Shown: piece by piece, positions 28,655 to 38,173 of the stretch | Numbering within the stretch: position 1 is the stretch's first letter | How the letters are laid out: each line of letters starts with the position of its first letter | Source of the DNA: Streptomyces sp. CB02414 | Lineage (GTDB): Bacteria; Actinomycetota; Actinomycetes; Streptomycetales; Streptomycetaceae | NCBI RefSeq assembly: GCF_001905385.1 | Contig: NZ_LIPF01000008.1 | Span: 248,001 to 312,000 of the forward strand | Length of the DNA stretch: 64,000 nucleotides | Direction: 5' to 3' | Made by a program: the position numbers and the translations under genes | Notes under the pieces: generated by a model | The model's database searches: none | The model's input: the letters and a program-made list of their open reading frames with translations, nothing else | Told to the model about the DNA's origin: nothing

Positions 28655-30247
28655 TTAATTCCGGAAGCCGAGCAGCCCGTGCAGCGTCGACCCGCGCGAC
28701 GACGTCGACGCCGCCTTGGACTCCAGTGGCTTCGGGGCGGGCAGCGCCGCGCAGACCGCGTCCGCCTCGCCGGTGCCCGCACCGTCCGGCACGGTGCCGT
28801 CGGTCAGGTAGGCGGCCAGGTGCCGGTCCAGGCAGGCGTTCCCGCTCAGCGTGATGCCGTGGTTCCCACCGCCCTCCTCGACCACCAGGCGCGAACCGCG
28901 CAGCAGACGGTGCACGGTGACGCCGCCCTCGTACGGGGTTGCCGCGTCGTCCGTCGCCTGGAACAACAGGGCCGGCGGCAGCGCGTCGTTGGCGACGTCC
29001 ACCGGCTCTCGCGACTCCGTCGGCCAGAAAGCGCACGGTGCGTTGTACCAGGCGTTGTTCCACGCCATGAAGGGAGCCTTCTCGTACACGTCCCAGTTCT
29101 CGTCGCGCCACTCGTCCCAGTCGCGCGGCCAGGGCGCGTCGCGGCACAGCACCGACGCGTAGACGCTGTAGCCGTTCTCCCCGGACGCGTCCACGGCACC
29201 GAAGTTCTCGTACGCCTCGACCAGCGGCCCGGTGTCCGCGTCGTTCGCGTACGCGGCGAACGCCTCCGCCAGATAGGGCCAGTAGCCGTTGTAGTAACCG
29301 CCCGGGATGAAGGTGTCCTCCAGCTCGGAGGCGCCCACCTTCCCGCCCGCGGGCTCCTTGGACAGCGCCGTCCGCATGGCGTACCAGGCGTCCTCCACCC
29401 GCTCCGGGCCGGTGCCCAGCCCGTACGCCGCGTCGTGCCTGGCGATCCAGGCGAGGAAGGCGCGGTGGCGGTCGTTGAAGACGAGGTCCTGGTTGAGGTT
29501 GGCGTCGTGCCAGACGTCGGTCGGGTCGACGACGGAGTCCAGGACCAGGCGCCGTACCCGCTCCGGGTACAGCTTGGCGTAGACGGCGCCCAGGTAGGTG
29601 CCGTACGAGTAGCCGAAGTAGTTCACCTTCTCGGCGCCGAGCGCCGCGCGGACGGCGTCCACGTCCCGCGCGGCGCTCACCGTGTCGATGTACGGCAGCA
29701 TGTCTCCGTACTTCTCGCCGCACGCCTGGGCGAAGGACTTGGCGCGCGCGAGATTGGCCTTCTCGACGCCCGGAGCGGCCGGCAGCGAGTCGGGGCGCAC
29801 CGGGTCGAAGTGGCCGGGCCGGCAGTTCAGCGCGGGCTCGCTCCTGCCCACGCCGCGCGGGTCGAAGCCGATGACGTCGTACTGGGCGGCGACCTCCCCG
29901 GGCAGCGAGGACGCCACGAACCCGGCGAGCGTCAGTCCGCTGCCGCCGGGCCCGCCGGGGTTGACCAGCAAGGGGCCCTGGTACTCGTCGGCGGTGTGCG
30001 GGACGCGGGACAGCGCCAGTGTGATCCGCTTCCCCTCCGGACGGGCGTGGTCCAGCGGCACCGTGAGGGACGCGCACTGGAGCGTCGGGTAGTCGGCCGT
30101 GCCGCACTCGCTCCAGTCGAGGGCCGGGGCGACCGGAGCGGCCCCGGAGCGCGGTGCGCTCGCCTCGGCGGGAACGGCCGCGACCGTGGCGGCGGCGATC
30201 ACGGCGGCGCCGCACAGCGCGGCTGCGCGTTGTCTCATGGCGTTCAT
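28655..30247 (-). CDS. Secreted tripeptidyl-aminopeptidase-like alpha/beta hydrolase
   Basis: 530 residues with a Sec-type signal (AALCGAAVIAAATVAAVPAEASA). The S33/TAP pattern is LLVNPGGPGGSG (oxyanion region), IGFDPRGVGRSEP, nucleophile Ser214 in GYSYGTYLG, Asp in LFQATDDAATPYEG and His in GGNHGI. The C-terminal TAP-like domain with paired cysteines is present. Streptomyces secrete several such exopeptidases that trim tripeptides from protein substrates. Two palindromes lie just upstream. Start ATG 30247 (MNAMRQR); the internal ATG at 30238 is possible. Confidence 0.92.
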   Translation of the reverse strand: MNAMRQRAAALCGAAVIAAATVAAVPAEASAPRSGAAPVAPALDWSECGTADYPTLQCASLTVPLDHARPEGKRITLALSRVPHTADEYQGPLLVNPGGPGGSGLTLAGFVASSLPGEVAAQYDVIGFDPRGVGRSEPALNCRPGHFDPVRPDSLPAAPGVEKANLARAKSFAQACGEKYGDMLPYIDTVSAARDVDAVRAALGAEKVNYFGYSYGTYLGAVYAKLYPERVRRLVLDSVVDPTDVWHDANLNQDLVFNDRHRAFLAWIARHDAAYGLGTGPERVEDAWYAMRTALSKEPAGGKVGASELEDTFIPGGYYNGYWPYLAEAFAAYANDADTGPLVEAYENFGAVDASGENGYSVYASVLCRDAPWPRDWDEWRDENWDVYEKAPFMAWNNAWYNAPCAFWPTESREPVDVANDALPPALLFQATDDAATPYEGGVTVHRLLRGSRLVVEEGGGNHGITLSGNACLDRHLAAYLTDGTVPDGAGTGEADAVCAALPAPKPLESKAASTSSRGSTLHGLLGFRN

Positions 30248-30268
30248 CGTCCCGGGGAGCGCCGCCGG

Positions 30269-30287
30269 ATGAACGCGTTCTGTTCAT
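30269..30287. promoter_or_regulatory. Inverted repeat ATGAAC-N7-GTTCAT upstream of the peptidase
   Basis: Perfect 6-bp inverted repeat with a 7-base spacer, containing the 10-bp palindrome GAACGCGTTC (30271-30280). It lies 22 bases before the peptidase ATG. A second palindrome, CCCAATTGGG, is at 30294-30303. Together they look like an operator region. Confidence 0.4.
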
Positions 30288-30317
30288 ACTTGACCCAATT
30301 GGGCCGGTGAGTGCGCC

Positions 30318-31352
30318 TCAGATGAGCGAAAGTTGCACCGGTTCACTCGGAGCGGATTCCGCCCGCGGCTCCGCGATCCGCCGCGGTGTCCCCGCGTGCG
30401 TGGGACCGATGCCGTACTCCCGCGCCAGACCGTGCACCTGGCGGGTGATCCGGCGCTGGTACCACTTCGGGGCGTACGCGCCCTCCGCGTACAGCCGTTC
30501 GTAGCGGCGCACCAGGTGCGGATGGTGCCGCCCGAGCCAGGCCATGAACCACTCCCGGGCGCCGGGCCGCAGGTGCAGTACCAGGGGCGTCACCGAGGTG
30601 GCGCCGGCGGCGGCGATCGCCCGCACGGTCGCGCGCAGTTGGGCCGGTTCGTCGCTCAGGAAGGGGATGACCGGCGCCATCAGCACGCCGCAGCCGATTC
30701 CGCGCTCGCCGAGGGCCCGTACGACCTCCAGGCGGCGCTCCGGCGCGGGCGTGCCCGGCTCGACGGTGCGCCACAGCTCGGGATCGGTGAAGCCGACCGA
30801 GACCGAGATCCCCACGTCCGTCACACGTGCCGCCCGCGTCAGCAGGTCCAGGTCGCGCAGGATCAGCGTGCCCTTGGTCAGGATCGAGAAGGGGTTCGCA
30901 CGCTCGGTGAGCGCCTCGATGATGCCCGGCATCAGCCGGTAGCGGCCCTCCGCGCGCTGGTAGCAGTCGACGTTGGTGCCCATCGCGACGTGCTCGCCCT
31001 GCCAGCGCCGCGAGGCCAGCTGGCGGCGCAGCAGCTCCGGCGCGTTCACCTTGACGACGATCTGGGAGTCGAAGCCGAGGCCGGTGTCGAGGTCCAGGTA
31101 GCTGTGCGTCTTGCGGGCGAAACAGTAAACGCACGCGTGCGAACAGCCTCGGTACGGATTGACCGTCCACTCGAACGGCATGCGCGAGGCGCCCGGCACC
31201 CGGTTGAGGATCGAACGGGCCCGCACCTCGTGGAAGGTGATGCCGCGGAACTCGGGCGTGTCGAACGTGCGGGTGGTGACCGCGTCCGCGCCGAAGAGCG
31301 CGGGGTCGGCGGCCCGGGCGTGGTCGGAGTCCGTGAGGTTCTCCCAGCGCAT
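30318..31352 (-). CDS. Radical SAM protein, Rv2578c/SplB-like
   Basis: 344-residue radical SAM protein. The cluster motif is C70-S-H-A-C74-V-Y-C77 (CxxxCxxC), preceded by FEWTVNPYRGCSH. Further family blocks are MGTNVDCYQRAEGRYRLMPG, ILTKGTLILRDLDLL, VSVGFTDPELWRTVEPG and VLMAPVIPFLSDEP. It matches the mycobacterial Rv2578c group, sometimes called SplB after spore photoproduct lyase and reported as damage-induced. ATG 31352 has GAGGAGG five to eleven bases upstream. A LexA-like GAAC-N4-GTTC site lies 36 bases before the start. The substrate is unproven. Confidence 0.9.
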   Translation of the reverse strand: MRWENLTDSDHARAADPALFGADAVTTRTFDTPEFRGITFHEVRARSILNRVPGASRMPFEWTVNPYRGCSHACVYCFARKTHSYLDLDTGLGFDSQIVVKVNAPELLRRQLASRRWQGEHVAMGTNVDCYQRAEGRYRLMPGIIEALTERANPFSILTKGTLILRDLDLLTRAARVTDVGISVSVGFTDPELWRTVEPGTPAPERRLEVVRALGERGIGCGVLMAPVIPFLSDEPAQLRATVRAIAAAGATSVTPLVLHLRPGAREWFMAWLGRHHPHLVRRYERLYAEGAYAPKWYQRRITRQVHGLAREYGIGPTHAGTPRRIAEPRAESAPSEPVQLSLI

Positions 31353-31387
31353 GGCGCCTCCTCGGTAGTGCTGCAAACGCCACAATA

Positions 31388-31399
31388 GAACACTTGTTC
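31388..31399. promoter_or_regulatory. SOS (LexA) box candidate
   Basis: GAAC-ACTT-GTTC matches the actinobacterial LexA core GAAC-N4-GTTC with a perfect inverted repeat. On the minus strand it is followed at once by TATTGT, a plausible -10 element, so LexA would block the radical SAM gene promoter. It lies 36 bases before that start codon and 138 bases before the divergent SRPBCC gene. Confidence 0.65.
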
Positions 31400-31536
31400 C
31401 CTTGATCGTGCGGACCAGTCGCCCGGCGGTCTCTGGGCCAGTCGCACGGGGCCGCTTCACGCCCCCCGATTTGGTGGCCGGGCGGCGGGGTGGTTGGCTT
31501 GCCCCGACCCCGAGAACCAGGCCCTGGAGGGACCCG

Positions 31537-31980
31537 ATGGCGCAGGTCGAGGCGGAGACGGAGCGGATCGTCGCGGCGGACGCGGAGACGGTGTTCGACA
31601 CCCTCGCCGACTACAGCGGCACCCGCGCGAAGCTGCTGCCCGAGCACTTCAGCGAGTACGAGGTCCGCGAGGGCGGCGACGGCGAGGGCACCCTCGTGCA
31701 CTGGAAGCTCCAGGCGACCAGCAAGCGCGTCCGCGACTGCCTGCTGGAGGTCACCGAGCCGTCCGACGGCGAGCTGGTGGAGAAGGACCGCAACTCCTCC
31801 ATGGTCACCACCTGGCGGGTCACGCCGGCGGGCGAGGGCAAGTCCCGGGTGGTCGTGCACACCGCCTGGCAGGGTGCCGGCGGCGTCGGCGGCTTCTTCG
31901 AGAAGACCTTCGCCCCCAAGGGTCTGGCCCGCATCTACGACGCCATGCTCGCCAAGCTCGCGGCCGAGGTCGAGAAGTAG
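31537..31980 (+). CDS. SRPBCC (START-like) family protein
   Basis: 147 residues with the helix-grip pattern: ETERIVAADAETVFDTLADY, EGTLVHWKLQATSKRVRDCLLEV, STTW-type strand (SSMVTTWRVTPAG), VHTAWQGAGGVGGFFEKTF and a long C-terminal helix GLARIYDAMLAKLAAEVEK (parts quoted). Such proteins bind lipids or other hydrophobic ligands or help cyclise polyketides; no neighbours point to a specific ligand. ATG 31537 with GGAGG at 31526-31530. Confidence 0.85.
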   Translation: MAQVEAETERIVAADAETVFDTLADYSGTRAKLLPEHFSEYEVREGGDGEGTLVHWKLQATSKRVRDCLLEVTEPSDGELVEKDRNSSMVTTWRVTPAGEGKSRVVVHTAWQGAGGVGGFFEKTFAPKGLARIYDAMLAKLAAEVEK

Positions 31981-32089
31981 CGGAAGCAGCCAAGAGGCAG
32001 GCGCGGGGCGGTCGTTGGCCGTCTCACCGGTTCGAGTGATCTCCGCCCGAAACCACCGTACTTCCGTAACTCGTCGCACTTGTTCGCAG

Positions 32090-32108
32090 TTGCCGCATCA
32101 GGCGGCAA
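32090..32108. promoter_or_regulatory. Inverted repeat before the MFS gene
   Basis: TTGCCGC-ATCAG-GCGGCAA, a perfect 7-bp inverted repeat 31 bases before the transporter start. Efflux genes are often controlled by repressors at such sites, but no regulator gene is adjacent. It could also be a weak mRNA hairpin. Confidence 0.4.
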
Positions 32109-32139
32109 TTGTGAGCAGGTGTGACGAGGGGAGCGGAAC

Positions 32140-34548
32140 ATGGGCGGGATCACTCTGGTGCAGGACGAACCGGTCACCGCACCACCCACGCCTCCCGAGC
32201 CCCCCGCACCCGGGCCCGAGCCGGGAGCCGGGCTGAGCCCGCGCCGGGTGCGGCTGGTCTTCGTCGGACTGATGCTGGCGCTGCTGCTCGCCGCGCTCGA
32301 GCAGATGATCGTCGCCACCGCGCTGCCGAAGATCGTCGGTGAGCTGCACGGCCTGGACAAGATGTCCTGGGCGATCACCGCGTACCTGCTCACCTCCACC
32401 GTCGGCCTGCCGATCTACGGCAAGCTCGGCGACCTCTTCGGCCGCAAGGGCGTCTTCCAGTTCGCCATCCTGGTGTTCATCGTCGGCTCGGCACTCGCCG
32501 GCCGCGCCCAGACCATGGATCAGTTGATCGCCTTCCGCGCAGTGCAGGGCGTCGGCGCGGGCGGCCTGATGATCGGCGTACAGGCGATCATCGCGGACAT
32601 CGTGCCGCCCCGCGAGCGCGGCCGGTTCATGGGCCTGATCGGCGCCGCCTTCGGACTCGCCTCGGTCGCCGGCCCCCTGCTGGGCGGCTACTTCACCGAC
32701 CACCTCTCCTGGCGCTGGTGCTTCTACATCAACGTCCCCTTCGGCCTGGTCACCATGGCCGTCGTGGCCGTGGTCCTGAAGCTGCCCAAACCGACGGCCA
32801 AACCCCGCCTCGACATCCTCGGCGCCCTGCTGCTCGCCGCCGCCTCCACCTGCCTGGTGCTGCTGACCAGCTGGGGCGGCACCGAGTACGCGTGGGGTTC
32901 CGGCGTCATCCTCGGCCTCGCCGCGGGAGCGGTCGCCGCCACCGTCCTCTTCCTGATCGCCGAACACTTCGCGCCCGAACCCCTGATCCCGCTGCGGCTG
33001 TTCCGTGACTCCGTCTTCAACGTCACCGGCCTGGTGGGCCTCGTCATCGGCATCGCCCTCTTCGGCGCCGCCAGCTACCTGCCGACCTTCCTCCAGATGG
33101 TCGACGGCGCCACCGCCACCGAGTCCGGCCTGCTGATGCTGCCGATGATGGGCGGCATCGTCGGCACCTCGATCATCTCCGGACAGCTCATCAGCCGCAC
33201 CGGGCACTACCGGTCCCACCCGATCATCGGCAGCGCCCTGTCCGTGGTCGGCATGTGGCTGCTGTCCCGGCTCGACGCCGACACGCCCCGACTGCACTAC
33301 AGCATCTGGATGGCCGTCCTCGGCGCCGGCATCGGCATGGTGATGCCCGTCCTGGTCCTCGCCGTGCAGAACTCCGTGCGCCCCTCCGACCTCGGCACCG
33401 CCACCAGCGCCAACAACTACTTCCGGCAGATCGGCGGCAGTGTCGGCGCCGCCGTCTTCGGCACCCTCTTCGCCGACCGCCTCACCGACGCCCTGGCCGA
33501 CCGCGTCCCCGCCGAGGCGGGCGCCGGGCTGCCCGACGCGGAGGCCATCACCCCCCAGCTCGTCCACTCCCTGCCCCCGGCGCTGCGCGACGCCTACATC
33601 GGGGCCTACGCCGACGCCATGCCGCGGATCTTCCTCTACCTGGTGCCGGTCCTCGCCCTCGGCCTGCTCATCGCCTTCTTCCTCAAGGAGAAACCCCTGG
33701 TGTCCCACAACGCCCCCGTCACCGACCCGGAAACCGCGCAGCCCGTCCCGTCCGTCGCGCCCGTCCCGCAGGCCAGGTCGCCGTACGCCGCGGGCGTCCC
33801 GGTCTGCGGCACCGTGCAGCACCCCGACGGCACCGTCGTGCCCCGCGCGGCGCTCACCCTCATCGACGTCGGCGGCCGGCAGATCGGCCGGGGCGCCAGC
33901 GGCGACGACGGACGGTACGCGCTGGCCACGCCCGGCTCGGGGTCGTACGTCCTGATCGCGGCGGCCGGCGGCCACCAGCCGCAGGCGGTCTCCGTGACCG
34001 TCGGCGAACGCCCGGTGGAGCTGGACGTCGTGCTCGGCGGCGCCGGCCGCCTCGCCGGCAGCGTGCTCACCGCCGACGGCAGCCCCGTGCGCGACGCGAT
34101 CGTCACGCTGACCAACGTCCACGGCGAGGTCGTCTCCACCACCCGCAGCGGCCGGGAGGGCGGCTACGTCATCACCGAGCTGGTGGCCGGCGAGTACACC
34201 CTCGCCGCCAGCGCCCCCGCCTTCCGCCCCGCCGCACTGCCGGTCAGCGTCCAGGCGGCCCGGGAGACCCGCCAGGACGTCGAACTGGCCGGCGGGGCCG
34301 TACTGCGCGGCACCGTGCGCGCCGGTGGCGGACGCGTCGTCGAGGACGCGCGCGTGACGCTGCTGGACGCGGCGGGCAACGTCGTGGACACCCTGACCAC
34401 CGGCCAGGACGGCACCTTCCGGTTCGTCGACCTCTCGTCCGGCGAGTACACCGTCATCGCCGCCGGCTACCCGCCCGTGGCCACCGTCCTCCAGGTGGCC
34501 GGCGGCGGCCGTACGGAACGCGACCTCCAGCTCGGACACGAGGACTGA
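32140..34548 (+). CDS. DHA2-type MFS drug exporter with C-terminal carboxypeptidase-regulatory-like repeats
   Basis: Proton-driven multidrug exporter of the EmrB/QacA group fused to a repeat tail. Residues ~38-520 hold about 14 membrane segments with [20 protein letters not shown] (motif D1), [12 protein letters not shown] (motif A) and [16 protein letters not shown] (motif C). After a Pro-rich linker, residues ~549-802 form three beta-sandwich units of the CarboxypepD_reg type, each starting with a G-x-V-x-x-x-DG/GG pattern and carrying [27 protein letters not shown] and [19 protein letters not shown]. Such units normally lie outside or in adhesins, so their presence on an exporter is unusual. 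802 residues against ~500 for plain DHA2 proteins. ATG 32140. Confidence 0.9.
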   Translation: MGGITLVQDEPVTAPPTPPEPPAPGPEPGAGLSPRRVRLVFVGLMLALLLAALEQMIVATALPKIVGELHGLDKMSWAITAYLLTSTVGLPIYGKLGDLFGRKGVFQFAILVFIVGSALAGRAQTMDQLIAFRAVQGVGAGGLMIGVQAIIADIVPPRERGRFMGLIGAAFGLASVAGPLLGGYFTDHLSWRWCFYINVPFGLVTMAVVAVVLKLPKPTAKPRLDILGALLLAAASTCLVLLTSWGGTEYAWGSGVILGLAAGAVAATVLFLIAEHFAPEPLIPLRLFRDSVFNVTGLVGLVIGIALFGAASYLPTFLQMVDGATATESGLLMLPMMGGIVGTSIISGQLISRTGHYRSHPIIGSALSVVGMWLLSRLDADTPRLHYSIWMAVLGAGIGMVMPVLVLAVQNSVRPSDLGTATSANNYFRQIGGSVGAAVFGTLFADRLTDALADRVPAEAGAGLPDAEAITPQLVHSLPPALRDAYIGAYADAMPRIFLYLVPVLALGLLIAFFLKEKPLVSHNAPVTDPETAQPVPSVAPVPQARSPYAAGVPVCGTVQHPDGTVVPRAALTLIDVGGRQIGRGASGDDGRYALATPGSGSYVLIAAAGGHQPQAVSVTVGERPVELDVVLGGAGRLAGSVLTADGSPVRDAIVTLTNVHGEVVSTTRSGREGGYVITELVAGEYTLAASAPAFRPAALPVSVQAARETRQDVELAGGAVLRGTVRAGGGRVVEDARVTLLDAAGNVVDTLTTGQDGTFRFVDLSSGEYTVIAAGYPPVATVLQVAGGGRTERDLQLGHED

Positions 34549-34575
34549 CACCGGCGCGCGGGCGCGCGCCGGTGT
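34548..34575 (+). terminator. Hairpin terminator after the MFS gene
   Basis: ACACCGGCGCGC / GCGCGCCGGTGT, 12-bp perfect stem with a 4-base loop, starting at the last base of the MFS stop codon. No U-run follows, as is common for Streptomyces hairpin terminators. Confidence 0.65.
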
Positions 34576-34686
34576 GTTCGCGCGCCACCGATTCCCCCGT
34601 TGCCGCACATGGTCACCCGCCACCGCCGTACGGTGGTGACGGCGGCACAGATCTCGTGGAGCCGTGGGGAGAGAGGGCCTGACGCC

Positions 34687-37185
34687 ATGAGCCATGGCAC
34701 CGAGCGGGACACACCCCCCGGCCGCGGCGCCGGACCCGGCGCCGTACGGGCCGACCCCGTGGCGGGCCGTGTCCCGCTGGCCGTGGTCGTGGTGGACCGC
34801 GACGGGCTGGTCTCCCACTGGAGCCGGGGCGCACGGCGGCTGTTCGCCCTGCGCAAGGAACAGGCGATCGGACGGCCCGCCCCCGACCTGCTCCCCGTCT
34901 CCGGCGTGCTGCCCGGGACCGAGGACGCCGGTGACGCCTACGACTCCTGGGCGGCGTACGACGGTCTCGGACCGGGACTGGAGTCCTCCCTCGACGGACG
35001 GCTGTCCTACCCGGCGGCGGGCCGCGCCCGCCTGACCGTGCCGGACGACGACCGGGTCGACGTGCTCTGGTGGGCCTACCCCCTGGTCGGCCCCGGCCCC
35101 GAGCGCCTGCTCGTACTGGCGGCCGACGCGGACGCGCTGCGCCGGGACCACGTCACCGGCGAGCCCGGCGAGGACCCGTACGGGACCGCCGCCGCGGCGG
35201 CCGTCGAGCGGATCGCCCCCGGCTTCGCCCTGCACACCGACTTCCCCGGAGCCGACGAACTCGCCCGCCGCCTCCCCGAGATCATGCCCAGCATGAGCGT
35301 CGGCGAGAGCGCCCGCATCGTCGCCCAGGTCCTGGAACTCGGCTACCCCGTCCTGGAGTTCAGCCGGCACGACCGGGTGCCCGTCACCCCCGACTGGGGC
35401 GTGCCCCGGCGAGCCGGGCGCAGGGCGCGCCGGGAGCGGGCGGCACGGGCCCTCGCGGCCGGTGAACCGGTCCCGGAGGACGTGCGCGAGGAGGCCGAGG
35501 ACCTCGAGTACGCCGCCGTCCGCGAACGCCTGGAGTTCCTCAACGAGGTCAGCGGGCGGATCGGCACCTCCCTGGACCTCTCGCGGACCATCGTGGAGGT
35601 GAGCCGGGCCGTCGTCCCCCGCTTCACCGACGTCGCCGGCACCTACCTGCGCGAACAGATCGTCGCCGGTGAGGGCTTCGACGACGGCGTGCCGGACACC
35701 ACCACGATGTGGCACCGGGTCGCCCTGGAACACACCGACGAACCCGGCCGCTGGGACGACGTCGTACCGGTCGGCGAGGCCATGCCCTTTCCGGCGCACA
35801 CCCCCTTCTTCCAGTGCATGACCAGCGGTGAACCCGTCCTGGTGCCGCGCATCACCGAGGAGATGGGCCACGCCATCGCCTCGCAGTTCGAGAAGCGGGA
35901 CATCAGACCGCTCATCACCGGCCGCTCCATGCTCCTGGTGCCGCTGAAGGCGCGCAACGTCGTCCTCGGCTTCATGATCCTGCTGCGCCACCCGGAGCGG
36001 CCCGTCTTCAACGACATGGACCGCGTCACCGGCGCCGAACTCGCCGCCCGCGCGGGGCTCGTGCTGGACAACGCGCGCATGTACACGTACCAGGAGAACG
36101 TCGCGGAGACGCTCCAGGACAGCATGCTGCCGCACATCCCCGCGCGCATGGCCGGCTGTGACATCGCCACCCGCTACCTGCCGGGCACGCTGCTCGGCCG
36201 CGTCGGCGGCGACTGGTTCGACGCGGTGAAACTGCCCGGCGCCCGCACCGCCCTCGTCGTCGGCGACGTCATGGGACACGGACTGAACTCCGCCGCCATG
36301 ATGGGACAGCTGCGGACCGCCGTGCAGACCATGGCCGGGCTCGACCTGCCTCCCGCCCAGCTCCTGCGCAACCTCGACGACCTCGCCCAGCGGCTCGGCG
36401 ACACCTACCTGGCGACCTGCCTGTACGTCGTCCACGACCCCGTCGCCGGTGAACTGCACCTCGCCAACGCGGGCCACATCCCGCCCGTCCTGGTCCGCGC
36501 GGCCGACGGCGGCAGCGAGCTGATCGAGCTGCCCACGGGGGCGCCCATCGGCGTGGGCGGGGTGCCCTTCGAGGCGGTGCGGGTGCCGGTGGCGCCCGGC
36601 GACCGGCTGGTGATGTGCACCGACGGCCTGGTCGAGGTGCGCGGCGAGGACATCGGCACCGGCCTGGCGGCCCTGTGCGAGTCCGCCGCCCACCCGGCCG
36701 CCTCCATGGACGACGCCTGCGACACCATCATCCGCGCGCTGGGCACCCGCGGCGGCCGCAAGGACGACGTGGCCCTGCTGATGGCCAGGCTCGGCGGCAT
36801 CGACACCGACGCCGTCGCCGAGTGGCGCCTCGCCCGCGACCCCGCCGAGGTGAGCCGGGCCCGCGCGGCCGTCCGCGAGCAGCTCCACGACTGGGGCCTG
36901 GCCGAACTGGCCGACGCCGCCGGGCTGATGGCCGGCGAACTCGTCACCAACGCCGTGCGGCACGCCCACGCCCGGCCCGTGGAACTGCGCCTGGTGCGCG
37001 CCGACACGCTGCTGTGCGAGGTGGACGACGACGACCACGACCTGCCCGCCCTGCGCAGCGCCGGCCCCACCGACGAGGCCGGCCGAGGCCTGCGCGTGGT
37101 CAGCACCCTCGCCCGCGAATGGGGCGCGAGCCGGACGAAGACCGGCAAGACCGTCTGGTTCGAACTGACGCTGCCGCGTCGCTGA
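34687..37185 (+). CDS. SpoIIE-type PP2C phosphatase with PAS, GAF and histidine-kinase-like ATPase domains
   Basis: 832-residue signalling protein. A PAS-like sensor (~20-130; VVVDRDGLVSHWSRGARRLF) is followed by a middle region and a GAF domain (~281-460; FLNEVSGRIGTSLDLSRTI). Next is the PP2C/SpoIIE phosphatase (~473-700; LQDSMLPHIPARMAG, VGGDWFDAV, GDVMGHGLNSAAMM, CTDGLVE, GGRKDDVALL). The end is a RsbW-like ATPase (~711-832; MAGELVTNAVRHA, AGRGLRVVSTLA). This layout belongs to the large Streptomyces family thought to control anti-anti-sigma factors or antisigma partners in stress and development. No transmembrane segment is seen, so it is cytoplasmic. ATG 34687. The input signal and partner are unknown. 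Confidence 0.92.
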   Translation: MSHGTERDTPPGRGAGPGAVRADPVAGRVPLAVVVVDRDGLVSHWSRGARRLFALRKEQAIGRPAPDLLPVSGVLPGTEDAGDAYDSWAAYDGLGPGLESSLDGRLSYPAAGRARLTVPDDDRVDVLWWAYPLVGPGPERLLVLAADADALRRDHVTGEPGEDPYGTAAAAAVERIAPGFALHTDFPGADELARRLPEIMPSMSVGESARIVAQVLELGYPVLEFSRHDRVPVTPDWGVPRRAGRRARRERAARALAAGEPVPEDVREEAEDLEYAAVRERLEFLNEVSGRIGTSLDLSRTIVEVSRAVVPRFTDVAGTYLREQIVAGEGFDDGVPDTTTMWHRVALEHTDEPGRWDDVVPVGEAMPFPAHTPFFQCMTSGEPVLVPRITEEMGHAIASQFEKRDIRPLITGRSMLLVPLKARNVVLGFMILLRHPERPVFNDMDRVTGAELAARAGLVLDNARMYTYQENVAETLQDSMLPHIPARMAGCDIATRYLPGTLLGRVGGDWFDAVKLPGARTALVVGDVMGHGLNSAAMMGQLRTAVQTMAGLDLPPAQLLRNLDDLAQRLGDTYLATCLYVVHDPVAGELHLANAGHIPPVLVRAADGGSELIELPTGAPIGVGGVPFEAVRVPVAPGDRLVMCTDGLVEVRGEDIGTGLAALCESAAHPAASMDDACDTIIRALGTRGGRKDDVALLMARLGGIDTDAVAEWRLARDPAEVSRARAAVREQLHDWGLAELADAAGLMAGELVTNAVRHAHARPVELRLVRADTLLCEVDDDDHDLPALRSAGPTDEAGRGLRVVSTLAREWGASRTKTGKTVWFELTLPRR

Positions 37186-37350
37186 ACCGTCCCGGACCGC
37201 CGGGCCGTCGCGCGTCGACGGGGGCGCGCGGCGTTCGCACGTCCGGTGAAGGAATGCGCCGGGCGCTTGTGGCCGTGCGCCGGGCGCGGTACACCGTACG
37301 AGCCCGTCACCGCCGACGGGCCGTACGTCGTCGCACCTGGGGAGACGCGC

Positions 37351-38076
37351 ATGAGCGTGACGAGTCGGTACCGGAACGCCTGGGAGAGCTTCTGGAGCGA
37401 GGCGCCCGAAGGACAGGGGGCGGTGTTCTGGGACGCGGAGCCGATGCTGACCGCCGGCCGTCACCTGGCCCACTTCGAGCCGCACCTCGTCGACCCCGGC
37501 CTGCCCATGATCGACCTCGGCTGCGGCAACGGCACCCAGACCCGCTACCTCGCCGAGCGGTTCGGGCACGTCGTCGGCGCCGATCTGTCCGCCGCCGCCC
37601 TCGACCACGCCCGCCGCGCCGACCCCGCCGGCCAGGCGGCCTACCGGCAACTGGACGCCGCTGACAAGGCGGAGGCCGAGACCCTGCACGCCGAGCTGGG
37701 CGACGCCAACGTCTATGTGCGGGGCGTCCTGCACCAGTGCGAGCCGGACGACCGGCAGCCACTGGCCGACGCCCTCTCCGCTCTCGTCGGCGAGCGCGGC
37801 CGGGCCTTCCTGGTGGAGCCCTGCCAGGCCGCCAAGACCGTCCTCATGGGGCTGGCCCAGGGGCCCGGCGGTCCACCGGCCAAACTCGCGCCCGTCCTCC
37901 GCCACGGACTGACTCCCGGCGCCGCCCCCGACGACGCGGTACCGGAGCACCTCCGCGCCGCCGGCCTCACCGTCCTGGCGAGCGGTGAACTCCCGCTGGT
38001 CAGCACCGAGTACACGGCGGACGGCACGCGGATCGAACTGCCGTCGGCGTGGGTGGTGGCGGGAAGGGGGCGATGA
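37351..38076 (+). CDS. Class I SAM-dependent methyltransferase
   Basis: 241 residues with MIDLGCGNGTQTRYLAERFG as the SAM glycine loop, VVGADLSAAALDHARRAD for strand 2, and ANVYVRGVLHQCEPDDRQ in the active-site region, followed by AFLVEPCQAAKTVLMG. The methyl acceptor is unknown. ATG 37351 has GGGGAG at 37339-37344. It stands alone between the phosphatase and the peptidase cluster. Confidence 0.85.
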   Translation: MSVTSRYRNAWESFWSEAPEGQGAVFWDAEPMLTAGRHLAHFEPHLVDPGLPMIDLGCGNGTQTRYLAERFGHVVGADLSAAALDHARRADPAGQAAYRQLDAADKAEAETLHAELGDANVYVRGVLHQCEPDDRQPLADALSALVGERGRAFLVEPCQAAKTVLMGLAQGPGGPPAKLAPVLRHGLTPGAAPDDAVPEHLRAAGLTVLASGELPLVSTEYTADGTRIELPSAWVVAGRGR

Positions 38077-38122
38077 GGGCGGCCGAGCGCCCCGACCAGC
38101 CATTGGTCTGGGCCGGTGAGAG

Positions 38123-38131
38123 TTATCCACA
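38123..38131 (+). promoter_or_regulatory. Isolated perfect DnaA box
   Basis: TTATCCACA, the consensus DnaA box, 42 bases before the M55 peptidase start. Only one box is visible and no AT-rich unwinding element or dnaA/dnaN genes are near, so it is not an origin. It might be a DnaA-titration or regulatory site, or chance. Confidence 0.4.
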
Positions 38132-38173
38132 GGCCTGGCTGGCGGGCGGCGCGACCGCGTAACGTGGCGCAGC

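Noticed and set aside
32021-32060. tRNA T-arm-like GGTTCGAGT
   Set aside because: No acceptor stem, anticodon arm or CCA-side pairing could be built around it.
38100-38173. Replication origin suggested by a DnaA box
   Set aside because: Single box, no cluster, no AT-rich region and no dnaA, dnaN or gyrase genes nearby.
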